8,532 nucleotides of DNA from an uncultured Gammaproteobacteria bacterium (GTDB lineage Bacteria; Pseudomonadota; Gammaproteobacteria; CAIUAS01). The notes beneath the pieces were generated by a model. The model saw only the letters and a program-made list of their open reading frames with translations. It searched no databases and was not told the origin of the DNA. Below, one piece after another: positions 1 through 6,895 of this stretch. The position numbers and the translations under genes were made by a program. The stretch lies in contig CAIUAS010000165.1 of NCBI GenBank assembly GCA_903897205.1, forward strand, positions 1-8,532. The letters are read 5' to 3'. The stretch's first letter is position 1; every line of letters begins with the position of its first letter.

Positions 1-1701
1 CAAACACTGAAAGGCTATTTAGTTTTTAGCCCTGCCACTAACACCAACCCCAATTGGCTCAAACCGCCTATCGCTTATGATGTTAGCAATACGCTAAAAG
101 ATCAGCCAGACGAACAAGCACAAATCAAAGCACTCCTTAGCGAGGCGCTCACTTATCCTGTTGATCCTATCCCTCTCAATCAAACAGTCATTGAAAAAAC
201 TCGTGCGCATTTACGTAAAGTCATGCCCATTGAGTTTGCCTATTATGAAATGAAACAAGAAACAGAAACTTCTGAGGGGCAATTAATTTTAGTTGATCAG
301 GTAGGCCCGACTTTTGCGAATATTTTTAATTTTCAAAATAATGCTATCCAAGGCGTTCCTGCTTTATATACGCTAGAAGGCTATCACGATTTACACGGCA
401 AAAAGAGCGAATTTTTAATAAAACATACTGCTGAGATTTACTGGATCTTAGGTCTTGATAAAACAGTCAACGGCGCGGATCTTGTCACTCAAATGACTCC
501 GGCACTTTGGAACCACTATAATAATGATTATATAAATTATTGGGACACGTTGTTAAGTAATATTCAGGTTGCGCCTTTTAATAATCTTTCGCAAGGCATC
601 CAAACACTTGATTTACTCGCAGGACCACGCAGTCCTTTATTAGGATTATTAAATACCGTCAAAGAAAATTCCTATCTTGTGCGCGGGAAAAACCTGCATA
701 TCGCACCGCATTTTGCACCATTAAATGCTATCAGTGGTTTACCGGGAAAACCAAGCGCACAATATACTGCGATGATGAAAAATCTCATCGCACTGCGAGA
801 TTATTTAACCACTATCAACAGCGCACCCAATGTTGCGCAAATGGAATTTCAAGAAGCCAGCACTTATTTACAAAATAAAGCACCTAATAATCCAATTGCT
901 ATTCTTAAAAAACAAGCACAACAAATGCCAGCCCCCCTTAATCGCTGGTTAAATGAAATTGCAGACAACAGCTTTGCCTTATTGTTACAAGGCGCTCACC
1001 AAACTATTAACGCCGCCTGGCAAAGTAATGTAATGCCCACCTATCAAACAGACATTCAAGGCCGCTTTCCTTTTAATAGCCAATCCGATGCCTTTGTTAA
1101 TATGACCAGCTTTGGCAATTTCTTCGGAGCCAATGGTACCTTTGCGCAATTTTTCCAAACTTATTTAGCACCCTTTATCGATACCGCAACCTCCGCTTGG
1201 CATCAACGTCAAGTAGGCAACTATTCACTAGGTATTGCACTTAACACACTGGACTTATTACAAAAAGCGGCATTAATTCACAATCTGTATTTTCAAAGTG
1301 GCAATCAAATTCCATTAACACAATTTTCCATTAGGCCACGCTTTCTGGATCCACAATCGAGTAGTGTTTTCGTGCAACTTGCCAGTCAAAATTTAACATA
1401 TCAACATGGCCCGCAAGCATCGCTTAGCTGGAAGTGGCCTATTCCAAGTGACACCCAACAAGTTAATATTTCTTTTAGTGATTTCCAAGGTCAGAATTTC
1501 AGCCGAACATTTGATGGGCCGTGGGGATGGTTTAAATTATTAAGCACCACGCAATTACAAGCAACCGGTGCACCTGGCCATTACATATGGACTATTAATC
1601 AAGACAAGCATCAAGCCAGCTTTGATTTATGGGCAAGCAATAATATGCCGTTATTTAATTTACAAGTATTAGAGAATTTTAATTTGCCTAATAGTATTTA
1701 G
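1..1701 (+). CDS. tssM: TssM (IcmF-like) T6SS inner-membrane protein, C-terminal part
   Basis: This is the C-terminal 566 residues of the T6SS membrane-complex protein TssM. TssM spans the inner membrane and sends a large periplasmic domain to the outer-membrane lipoprotein TssJ. The frame is open from base 1 and no start is visible; family members are usually about 1100-1300 residues, so roughly half is missing to the left. Family signatures seen are VPALYTLEGYHDLHG at about residues 119-133 (end of the IcmF-related region) and RFPFNS...FGNFFGANGTFAQFF at about 355-385, followed by YLAPFID. RPRFLDP and LTYQHGP come next, leading into the C-terminal beta-rich domain. The protein ends naturally with LENFNLPNSI. 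No membrane segment lies in this part, as expected for the periplasmic portion. I prefer TssM to the Dot/Icm IcmF protein because the neighbours are T6SS genes. It converges on the tssF operon across a small antitoxin gene. Confidence 0.95.
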   Translation, partial: QTLKGYLVFSPATNTNPNWLKPPIAYDVSNTLKDQPDEQAQIKALLSEALTYPVDPIPLNQTVIEKTRAHLRKVMPIEFAYYEMKQETETSEGQLILVDQVGPTFANIFNFQNNAIQGVPALYTLEGYHDLHGKKSEFLIKHTAEIYWILGLDKTVNGADLVTQMTPALWNHYNNDYINYWDTLLSNIQVAPFNNLSQGIQTLDLLAGPRSPLLGLLNTVKENSYLVRGKNLHIAPHFAPLNAISGLPGKPSAQYTAMMKNLIALRDYLTTINSAPNVAQMEFQEASTYLQNKAPNNPIAILKKQAQQMPAPLNRWLNEIADNSFALLLQGAHQTINAAWQSNVMPTYQTDIQGRFPFNSQSDAFVNMTSFGNFFGANGTFAQFFQTYLAPFIDTATSAWHQRQVGNYSLGIALNTLDLLQKAALIHNLYFQSGNQIPLTQFSIRPRFLDPQSSSVFVQLASQNLTYQHGPQASLSWKWPIPSDTQQVNISFSDFQGQNFSRTFDGPWGWFKLLSTTQLQATGAPGHYIWTINQDKHQASFDLWASNNMPLFNLQVLENFNLPNSI

Positions 1702-1789
1702 CATTAATTAAAAAATCTAAAAACTAGACACGGTTTTGTTAATTGATACACAAGGGTTTTATGTTAGACAAGATACGCCAAATCGGCCA

Positions 1790-1805
1790 TACTACAAATG
1801 TAGTA
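1790..1805. promoter_or_regulatory. Inverted repeat, candidate antitoxin operator
   Basis: The perfect inverted repeat TACTACA-AA-TGTAGTA (7-base arms, 2-base centre) lies 26 bases before the antitoxin start. Its left arm overlaps a weak -10-like hexamer CATACT (1789-1794), with TTAGAC at 1764-1769 as a possible -35. Ribbon-helix-helix antitoxins commonly bind such repeats to repress their own promoter, so autoregulation is a reasonable inference. The repeat is seen directly; its role and the promoter are not proven. Confidence 0.4.
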
Positions 1806-1831
1806 AATAAAAACTATTGTAGGTGGTTACC

Positions 1832-2059
1832 ATGGGTATTCCAATACGAATCAACGAAGCAATTTATAATGATGCCAAGAAAGTTGCAAAGGCAGAGTAC
1901 CGCTCTATTCCTAACCAAATTGAGTTTTGGGCCAAAATAGGAAAATGTGCGTTGGATAATCCCGATCTGCCAATTGAATTTATTAAAGCACTCATTATTT
2001 CAAAATATCAAGATCGCTCCTTAGCTGAGTCTTTTAAATTTGAGGAGAACGGTGACTGA
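1832..2059 (+). CDS. ParD-like ribbon-helix-helix antitoxin, apparently orphan
   Basis: A 75-residue protein resembling the ParD-like antitoxin family of type II toxin-antitoxin systems. The N-terminus IPIRINEAIYNDAKKVAKAE has the short basic strand plus helix of a ribbon-helix-helix DNA-binding fold. SIPNQIEFWAKIGKCALDNP is the conserved second helix and family tail, and PIEFIKALI follows. I chose the ATG at 1832 because a good ribosome site, AGGTGG (1821-1826), stands 5 bases before it; the in-frame GTG at 1823 lies inside that site. The expected partner is a RelE/ParE-type toxin that the antitoxin binds and neutralises, but no full toxin follows. Only a possible 13-codon stub (2052-2093) remains before tssF converges. 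It probably represses its own promoter through the inverted repeat upstream. It sits between two T6SS blocks and has no evident role in secretion. Confidence 0.75.
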   Translation: MGIPIRINEAIYNDAKKVAKAEYRSIPNQIEFWAKIGKCALDNPDLPIEFIKALIISKYQDRSLAESFKFEENGD

Positions 2060-2093
2060 CATAACAATTCTGTTTAAAAAAGCTTTTTTCTAA
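2052..2093 (+). pseudogene. Possible 5' stub of a lost toxin gene
   Basis: A GTG codon at 2052 overlaps the antitoxin stop by 8 bases and is preceded by GAGGAG (2043-2048), the arrangement usual for a translationally coupled toxin gene. It reads only VTDITILFKKAFF before TAA at 2091-2093, which lies across the 3' end of convergent tssF. It could be the leftover start of a RelE/ParE-type toxin, or chance. The peptide is too short to assign to a family. Confidence 0.25.
2076..2089. terminator. Weak A/T palindrome between convergent genes
   Basis: The 14-base palindrome AAAAAAGCTTTTTT sits between the antitoxin end (2059) and the tssF stop (2090). In both directions it forms an A-rich stem ending in a T-tract, so it could weakly help end transcription from either side. 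The stem has only one G:C step per arm and no loop, so it is not a classical intrinsic terminator. Nothing better is seen in this gap. Confidence 0.3.
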
Positions 2094-3931
2094 ATCAACG
2101 TTTTTTCCCCGGCCCTAGGTTTCCATTGATAAAGCACACCACGATGAGGCGCCGTGAAGACCAATTCTGTAAATGAATTAATTGTGGTGTAAAGCGCAAA
2201 AAATCGTTCCAAAATGCAGCCAAATAAATAAAGGCTCATACCACTGAATTTAGTTTCATCTACACTTATTGTAATTTTAGTGCCCTGCCAAAACACATTC
2301 CCCCTAAAACTATTAGGATTACGCACCGTCGCCGGTTCACCATGGACACTTAATAACCCTTCCAATAAATTTTGATGCTGATGAGTATTATCAAAGTCAT
2401 ACAACTTCAATACACTGCGAAGCGCCGCCATGCCTTCTTCATCATGAGTAAGTGATAAATGATTTAGAGAAAGGTGCGAAACATACCGCCAACGGGCGCC
2501 GTGACGTAAAGAAGGTCGTCTTGTTGGCGTCATTGGCAATAAAGATTTAATTTTACTAATTAAATCTGTTTTTTGCTCAAGAAAATGCAAGCGTGGTTCA
2601 TCCCCACCAAACGGCAACTGGCTAGGCAAATCACGATTGCTACAAATAATATCGGCACTTATTACGGTCTTTTCATCCCGCATAGGATTAAAATTTAAAT
2701 CAGTAAAGCTCAAGAAAATCTCCGTACCTTGCGCTATATAACGCGAACCTTGCCAAGCTGATTTACGATTAGCATGATAATAATAGGTGTTTTGATAATG
2801 ACTTAATCCATAAAAGGGTTGGTATTCAATTGCTTTGCCTGCTTCACTCAAAGCCACCACTCGCTTTACAGCATAAATTTCTATTGCTTGTGGCGGTTTA
2901 TATATATCCGCAACCAATTGATACTCTGTTTGAGTATGTGTTAATTCAAAAGGCTCAGCTTTTTTTTCAAATAGGTTCACGATAGGCGTACATCCTAAGG
3001 CAAAAAACTGCGCGTTAAGCGTTTTTTCTAAATCAGAATTTAATTGCTTTAAATAGAAATATATATTCAATGACGCATCCGGCGTAATAAATTTTTGCTT
3101 AATAACCTCCGCTAAATTATTCAACTCAAAAAATAAAAATTTTTCAGGAAAAGCAAAAAATTCAGTAAGCAAGCGATACCCCATAAAAGTACGTTTACTA
3201 TAAGGCAGCAGTCCTTCTTCTTCCGCAAACCCAACTGCTTGCAAGCAATTTTTATTTAGCACGATAGGGTTACTATCTGTTGGTGAATGAGCCAATGCAA
3301 TGCCAATCGTGTGATTAAATAGTAATTCATATAATGCATACGCATGCTGTGACTGCGCATTAATAAAAAACCGTAAATGATTAATGCCTAATTCACTAAA
3401 AGCCAACTCTTTTTTCAAACAGCGCAAACTTATGCGTAAAATAGCAGAAGCATTATTTAACTGCGGAAGCATCGGCGCCTGTAAAGGCTTGCTTTTTAAC
3501 GTTGCTTGCTCCACTTTGATTGGCAAAAGTTCAACTGGATAACGCGTTGTAAAACAACAACTCTCGCCATGGTTTTTGTCTGTTTCTAATAAGGTGTTTG
3601 CCGGTATGATCTTGCTTGCCAATAATTTCTGCGCATCAGGCTGAAATTGGACTAACGACATAGCCGGTAGCGGCGCTAAATACTGCGGATGCAATATATT
3701 TAATAACGCATCACTGATCTCAGGAAACTCATCATCTAACTTATGGCGTATGCGTGCATTAGTAAAAGCAAATGCTTCTATTAACCGAGCCACATGTGGA
3801 TCTTCCACTACATTGTCACCAAGTCGCAACCGACCTGCAATTTTCGGATGATTCTCGGCAAACTCAGCCCCTAAACGCCGTATAAAAGTTAACTCCCGTT
3901 GATAATATGCTAATAATTCATCGTCCATCAT
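2090..3931 (-). CDS. tssF: TssF (ImpG/VasA) T6SS baseplate protein
   Basis: A complete 613-residue TssF, a normal length for the family. TssF joins TssG and TssK in the wedge of the cytoplasmic baseplate on which the Hcp tube and sheath are built. The N-terminus is diagnostic: LLAYYQRELTFIRRLGAEFA, then HPKIAGRL and RLIEAFAFTNARIRHKLDDE, then LLNILHPQYLAPLPAM near residue 85. The C-terminus is equally typical: GMSLYLFGCILERFFALYT, INSFTELV and WKPRAGE. The start is a doublet ATGATG (3931-3926) with AGGATG about 6 bases before it, only 12 bases past the tssE stop, so coupled translation is likely. It is the last gene of its operon here. In most imp-type clusters tssG follows directly, but here convergent genes follow, so tssG must lie elsewhere or be missing. 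The sequence shows no damage. Confidence 0.96.
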   Translation of the reverse strand: MMDDELLAYYQRELTFIRRLGAEFAENHPKIAGRLRLGDNVVEDPHVARLIEAFAFTNARIRHKLDDEFPEISDALLNILHPQYLAPLPAMSLVQFQPDAQKLLASKIIPANTLLETDKNHGESCCFTTRYPVELLPIKVEQATLKSKPLQAPMLPQLNNASAILRISLRCLKKELAFSELGINHLRFFINAQSQHAYALYELLFNHTIGIALAHSPTDSNPIVLNKNCLQAVGFAEEEGLLPYSKRTFMGYRLLTEFFAFPEKFLFFELNNLAEVIKQKFITPDASLNIYFYLKQLNSDLEKTLNAQFFALGCTPIVNLFEKKAEPFELTHTQTEYQLVADIYKPPQAIEIYAVKRVVALSEAGKAIEYQPFYGLSHYQNTYYYHANRKSAWQGSRYIAQGTEIFLSFTDLNFNPMRDEKTVISADIICSNRDLPSQLPFGGDEPRLHFLEQKTDLISKIKSLLPMTPTRRPSLRHGARWRYVSHLSLNHLSLTHDEEGMAALRSVLKLYDFDNTHQHQNLLEGLLSVHGEPATVRNPNSFRGNVFWQGTKITISVDETKFSGMSLYLFGCILERFFALYTTINSFTELVFTAPHRGVLYQWKPRAGEKTLI

Positions 3932-3943
3932 ATATCATCCTGC

Positions 3944-4441
3944 TTAAGTGTATGAATTTTCAGTCACTGAAAAGTAATTGGTTTCTGGCTCTAAAACAGA
4001 ATCAAATACAATGGGCTCTGGCACAGGTTCTGCATATAATAACCCTTCTATTCGCATTCTTAATGTCCTATCTGCTTTATCTTTCGCTTGTAATAATTTT
4101 ACCTGCACCGATTTAAATCGCGGATCAAAACGCTGAATAATACCTGCTAATTTTTCACAAAATTCAGTTTGTGTTGGCAGTGCCATGAGTGAATCACTCA
4201 TAAAATCGGAAAGACCATAAGCAATTAAAGAAATATTTAACTCCTGCCATTCAGGTGGCCAGTTCAGCCCAGAAACACGCGTGTTTAATAAGTTTTCTAA
4301 ATCACGGCGTACACTTTGATAAAGTTCAATTAATTGTTGATGGCGTGCTTTTACCGATTCGTGCACGTTATCAGGAGCGTCATCTATTAATTTATCTAAA
4401 ATTGAGCTAATAACCCCTTGTTTATTACTAATGTGTGTCAT
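3944..4441 (-). CDS. tssE: TssE (ImpF, gp25-like) T6SS baseplate protein
   Basis: A 165-residue homologue of the phage T4 baseplate protein gp25, which starts sheath polymerisation at the baseplate. The gp25-like domain covers about residues 40-140. VRRDLENLLNTR (about 44-55), LIAYGLSDF (about 73-81), IIQRFDPRF (about 102-110) and TLRMRIEGLLYAEPVPEPIV (about 126-145) match the family's RDLE, YGLPD, RFEPRL and LxFxIEG(L)L elements. FDP replaces the commoner FEP, a mild change. The C-terminal tail DSVLEPETNYFSVTENS is also family-like. The start ATG at 4441 is 6 bases past the tagJ stop and uses GGGATGGA, within the tagJ end, as its ribosome site. It is tightly packed between tagJ and tssF and so co-transcribed with them. 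Confidence 0.95.
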   Translation of the reverse strand: MTHISNKQGVISSILDKLIDDAPDNVHESVKARHQQLIELYQSVRRDLENLLNTRVSGLNWPPEWQELNISLIAYGLSDFMSDSLMALPTQTEFCEKLAGIIQRFDPRFKSVQVKLLQAKDKADRTLRMRIEGLLYAEPVPEPIVFDSVLEPETNYFSVTENSYT

Positions 4442-4447
4442 AAAATT

Positions 4448-5236
4448 TTATCCATCCCTATTCAATTCGTTTATTTCCAGCATGGAAATGGCATTATCAC
4501 CTATTAAAAATAAGCGTTGCCCTATCCCTACAACCGGTTTATCTTCACCACCTGGCCAAGCTGTTTTATGGCCTAATTTTGCAGTTTCATCTTCAGGTAA
4601 GGTATTAACGTAAATAGCCGGCATAAAAATTTCACCTTCAGGACCATTGAATAATGTCATGTGCGCGCGCCGCCAGATTAAATCAATCGGACGTTCAGGC
4701 GCGCGAAATTCAACTTGTTTAACCTGCTCAAATGCAATCCAATAATATTTACCATTGCTAGTGAGTACCTCAAAAAAACTAGCGCACGTATCATCTAAAT
4801 CGCGCAATCCTTGAAAGGATTTCCCATTACATTCGCCTTGCACTAAAGGACGTTTTTTTTCTGCCTGCTGCAAATATTGGCAAGCTAATCGTGAACTACC
4901 TTCACGTAACTCCATCATGGCTTGTAAATGTAATTGCAAAGACGCGCTGGGTTCACCGATAAATTCCGGCAAGCGGCCGTCTTTAAAACATTGTTGACGC
5001 GCCTCCTCTGCACGAATTAATTGCCGCATTAATGCGGCACCTACGGTTGCGCGAGCATCCTGTTGAACAATAATATCAAGCTGTTTATCGGCGCGCTCCA
5101 ACTCACCAACAATACATAATAATTCGCATAAAAAATCTCGCTTATTAATTGCTTGTGGTTCTTTTTTAATTTCTTCTGTAATAACAGCGATCGCTTTTTG
5201 CAACTGCCCATTTTCATAATAGTGTTTAGCTTCCAT
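4448..5236 (-). CDS. tagJ: TagJ (ImpE) T6SS sheath accessory protein
   Basis: A 262-residue ImpE-family protein. In Pseudomonas aeruginosa the homologue (HsiE1) binds the N-terminal helix of the TssB sheath subunit and is thought to influence ClpV-driven sheath recycling. It is an accessory and not part of every T6SS. Residues 1-120 are helical and repeat-like (HYYENGQLQKAIAVITEEI, RDFLCELLCIVGELERADKQ, RQLIRAEEARQQCF). The C-terminal half is highly typical: FQGLRDLDDTCASFFEVLTS, GKYYWIAFEQV, ERPIDLIWRRAHM and IGQRLFLIGD. Translation starts at ATG 5236 behind a strong AGGAGA site 6 bases upstream, 10 bases past the tssC-like stop. The order tssC-like, tagJ, tssE, tssF is that of classical imp loci in rhizobia and Agrobacterium. 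Its partner TssB is not encoded in the window. Confidence 0.94.
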   Translation of the reverse strand: MEAKHYYENGQLQKAIAVITEEIKKEPQAINKRDFLCELLCIVGELERADKQLDIIVQQDARATVGAALMRQLIRAEEARQQCFKDGRLPEFIGEPSASLQLHLQAMMELREGSSRLACQYLQQAEKKRPLVQGECNGKSFQGLRDLDDTCASFFEVLTSNGKYYWIAFEQVKQVEFRAPERPIDLIWRRAHMTLFNGPEGEIFMPAIYVNTLPEDETAKLGHKTAWPGGEDKPVVGIGQRLFLIGDNAISMLEINELNRDG

Positions 5237-5246
5237 AAAAAATCTC

Positions 5247-6587
5247 CTATGCAGTTCGAATTAATTCAGCTTTAAGTTGTAAGTAGGTTTCTAATTGATC
5301 AAATTGATAATGTGGACATAAATGAATGGTGCATAAATACTTGCCTGGGCTGCCCATGCTTTCATACACTTGTACTTTGGCTTCACGCAAAGGATATTTA
5401 GCTTTTAAATCATCGCTTAAATCAGAGCTATCTGCCGTATAGTGATATAACCACTCTTGTAAAAATTGCTCACACTCATGCGCTGCAGCAAAACTACCTA
5501 TTTTATCGCGCGCTATTATTTTCAGATAATGCGCAAAGCGCGAAACACATAACATATAATGCAACATGCTAGATAAATTCGCATTTTGATTTGCACGATG
5601 CCGCTCATATTTTTTAGGCTTTTGAATAGAAGAGCAGGCATAAAAAGTAGCCAAATCCGTATATTGATTGTAAGTTAAAGTAATAAAACCAAAATCTGTT
5701 AATAACTTTTCTTTTCGATCCGTCATGCAAATATTAGTCGCATATTTAAATGCAAATTGACTCGCATCAGTTGGAAAAAGATATTTTGGTAAATCAACCA
5801 CTACGCCACCGGCATTATTAGCAGGCTTACCGCGAATTTCAGCAAACCAACCACTACGGCTAAACGACCTAGCCACCACGGCCGCAAAACAATAAGCGGC
5901 ATTGCCCCATAAATAATCCTGGCGCGAATTCGCGACATTTTCTGTAAAACGAAGAGGATAATTAATAGAAGAAGTTTGATTATAAGGCAAACGCATTAAT
6001 ACTTGCGGTAATACTAAACCCACGAAACGAGCATCTTCATCCTGACGCAGCCGTTTCCATTGCTGATATTCCGCTTGCTGAAAAGTTCGCTCTAAATCAA
6101 ACGGTTTATCAAATTCAGCAAAATCATTTATTCCAAATAAGGAAGGGGCTACGGAAGTAATAAAAGGTGCAAAAGCAGCGGCGGCCGCTTTTGCGATACT
6201 TTGCAAAACTATTAAATCATTTGCCCCATTAATTTCAGTATTACGATGGCTAAGATAATAATCACCAATCAGCAACCCAAATGGTTCACCGCCGGCTTGG
6301 CCAAACTCAGCATTATAAATCTTTGCAAAAAATTGGCTTTGATCAAACTCTACTGCACGCACCAAGTCTTTACTTAATTCCTGCCACGACCACGAGATCA
6401 GTTTCAACTTAATGCGCTTGTCATTATTTCCAGCAACTTGCTCCGTTAAATAATAAATACCACGCCAGGAAGCCTCTAACTTTTTAAAATGCACATGATG
6501 CATAACAGCATTAATCTGCTGGCAAATTAATGCGTCTATGAAAGTAATTGCCCGCTGAGCCAACTGCCGATGATAAGTCGATAACAA
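5247..6587 (-). CDS. tssC40: TssC-like sheath protein of the TssC40/ImpD type
   Basis: A 446-residue member of the TssC/VipB contractile-sheath family. Core motifs in order are NAVMHHVHFKKLEASWRGIY (about 26-45), FGQAGGEPFGLLIGDY, SIAKAAAAAFAPFI, DEDARFVGLVLPQVLMRLPY, LWGNAAYCFAA, KPKKYERHRANQNANLSSML, VSRFAHYLKIIARDKIGS and KYPLREAKVQV. Only about 29 residues precede the HH..F..LE.SWRG motif, against roughly 60-90 in main TssC proteins. Together with tagJ-tssE-tssF downstream and no tssB upstream, this favours the second TssC paralogue (ImpD, 'TssC40' in Agrobacterium) over the main sheath subunit. The start chosen is TTG at 6587 with GGGAAG (6599-6594) 6 bases upstream; no ATG or GTG lies between it and the in-frame stop at 6629. 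It is the first clear gene of the four-gene operon, although a possible 54-codon gene precedes it. If it is the only TssC in the genome, it would be a shortened main subunit. Confidence 0.88.
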   Translation of the reverse strand: MLSTYHRQLAQRAITFIDALICQQINAVMHHVHFKKLEASWRGIYYLTEQVAGNNDKRIKLKLISWSWQELSKDLVRAVEFDQSQFFAKIYNAEFGQAGGEPFGLLIGDYYLSHRNTEINGANDLIVLQSIAKAAAAAFAPFITSVAPSLFGINDFAEFDKPFDLERTFQQAEYQQWKRLRQDEDARFVGLVLPQVLMRLPYNQTSSINYPLRFTENVANSRQDYLWGNAAYCFAAVVARSFSRSGWFAEIRGKPANNAGGVVVDLPKYLFPTDASQFAFKYATNICMTDRKEKLLTDFGFITLTYNQYTDLATFYACSSIQKPKKYERHRANQNANLSSMLHYMLCVSRFAHYLKIIARDKIGSFAAAHECEQFLQEWLYHYTADSSDLSDDLKAKYPLREAKVQVYESMGSPGKYLCTIHLCPHYQFDQLETYLQLKAELIRTA

Positions 6588-6621
6588 GCTATTCTTCCCT
6601 AAAATTAAATTTAAAGTTAAT

Positions 6622-6786
6622 TCACTTTATCAGGAACGCTAATGCAAAAATTCCAGAATACACTGATAATAAGCCGAAAAATCGCATTAATCTAATTCGC
6701 CCAATAAACATAGCGACTATAAAAAAGTAAGATATCACTTTCTGATATTTTCGTATGCCGGTATTTTCCCGATTGACACCATCCAT
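6622..6786 (-). CDS. Possible small two-helix membrane protein, unrecognised
   Basis: This is a 54-codon open frame from ATG 6786 to TGA 6622, ending 34 bases before the tssC-like start on the same strand. The product has a hydrophilic basic N-terminus (MDGVNRENTGIRKYQK). A hydrophobic stretch (VISYFFIVAMFIG, about 17-29) follows, then a turn with three arginines (RIRLMR) and a second hydrophobic stretch ending AFLIK (about 36-53). That pattern fits a small inner-membrane hairpin with its charged loop in the cytoplasm. I do not recognise a family. Against it are a weak ribosome site (only AGG 5 bases before the ATG), the overlap of its 5' end with the hcp promoter on the other strand, and the ease with which AT-rich DNA yields hydrophobic frames. 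If real, it would lead the T6SS operon. Confidence 0.35.
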   Translation of the reverse strand: MDGVNRENTGIRKYQKVISYFFIVAMFIGRIRLMRFFGLLSVYSGIFALAFLIK

Positions 6787-6799
6787 ACCAGCCTATACT
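6773..6799 (+). promoter_or_regulatory. Sigma-70 type promoter for hcp
   Basis: A perfect -35 hexamer TTGACA (6773-6778) is followed by TATACT (6794-6799, 5 of 6 matches) with a 15-base spacer. An alternative -10, TACTAT (6796-6801), gives the ideal 17 bases. Transcription would begin near 6806, giving hcp a leader of about 90 bases. The leader contains a small GTCG-ATA-CGAC inverted repeat (6848-6858) and then AAGGAG (6885-6890) before the ATG. A strong constitutive-looking promoter suits the abundant tube protein. Confidence 0.55.
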
Positions 6800-6805
6800 A
6801 TAACA
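6797..6805 (-). promoter_or_regulatory. Candidate extended -10 for the tssC-like operon
   Basis: Read on the minus strand this site is TGTTATAGT, an extended -10 (TGn plus TATAGT, 5 of 6 matches). No good -35 lies 17 bases upstream. It overlaps the plus-strand -10 of hcp, so the two divergent transcripts would compete for the same site. Starts would fall near 6790, giving the tssC-like gene a leader of about 200 bases, or an almost leaderless 54-codon gene. Confidence 0.35.
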
Positions 6806-6895
6806 CATGACAAATAAATTATCTTATGAATTTAAGCTCATTACTTTGTCGATACGACGTTATTTATTATCCAGCACTTAACTCAAGGAGTTTAT

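Noticed and set aside
1..1701. IcmF of a Dot/Icm type IVB system
   Set aside because: The C-terminal motifs and all neighbouring genes are T6SS, so TssM is the better call.
1823..1831. Upstream GTG start for the ParD-like antitoxin
   Set aside because: It lies within the AGGTGG ribosome site that serves the ATG at 1832, and the family begins at the ATG.
1743..1940. 65-codon plus-strand frame
   Set aside because: It overlaps the antitoxin in another frame, has no recognisable protein character and no ribosome site.
6602..6620. Cluster of TTAA sequences before the tssC-like gene as a second PmrA-like site
   Set aside because: The spacing is 6 bases, not 11, and the flanks do not fit (C/T)TTAA(G/T).
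6548..6730. 60-codon plus-strand frame across the tssC-like start
   Set aside because: It is antisense to the tssC-like gene, composed of low-complexity Asn/Lys/Ile codons typical of AT-rich DNA, and has no supporting signals.
6848..6858. GTCG-ATA-CGAC hairpin in the hcp leader as a riboswitch or attenuator
   Set aside because: A 4-base stem with a 3-base loop is too small to support a specific regulatory call.
6588..6895. Sigma-54 promoter, as found at some T6SS operons
   Set aside because: I found no TGGC-N8-TGC type -24/-12 element on either strand.
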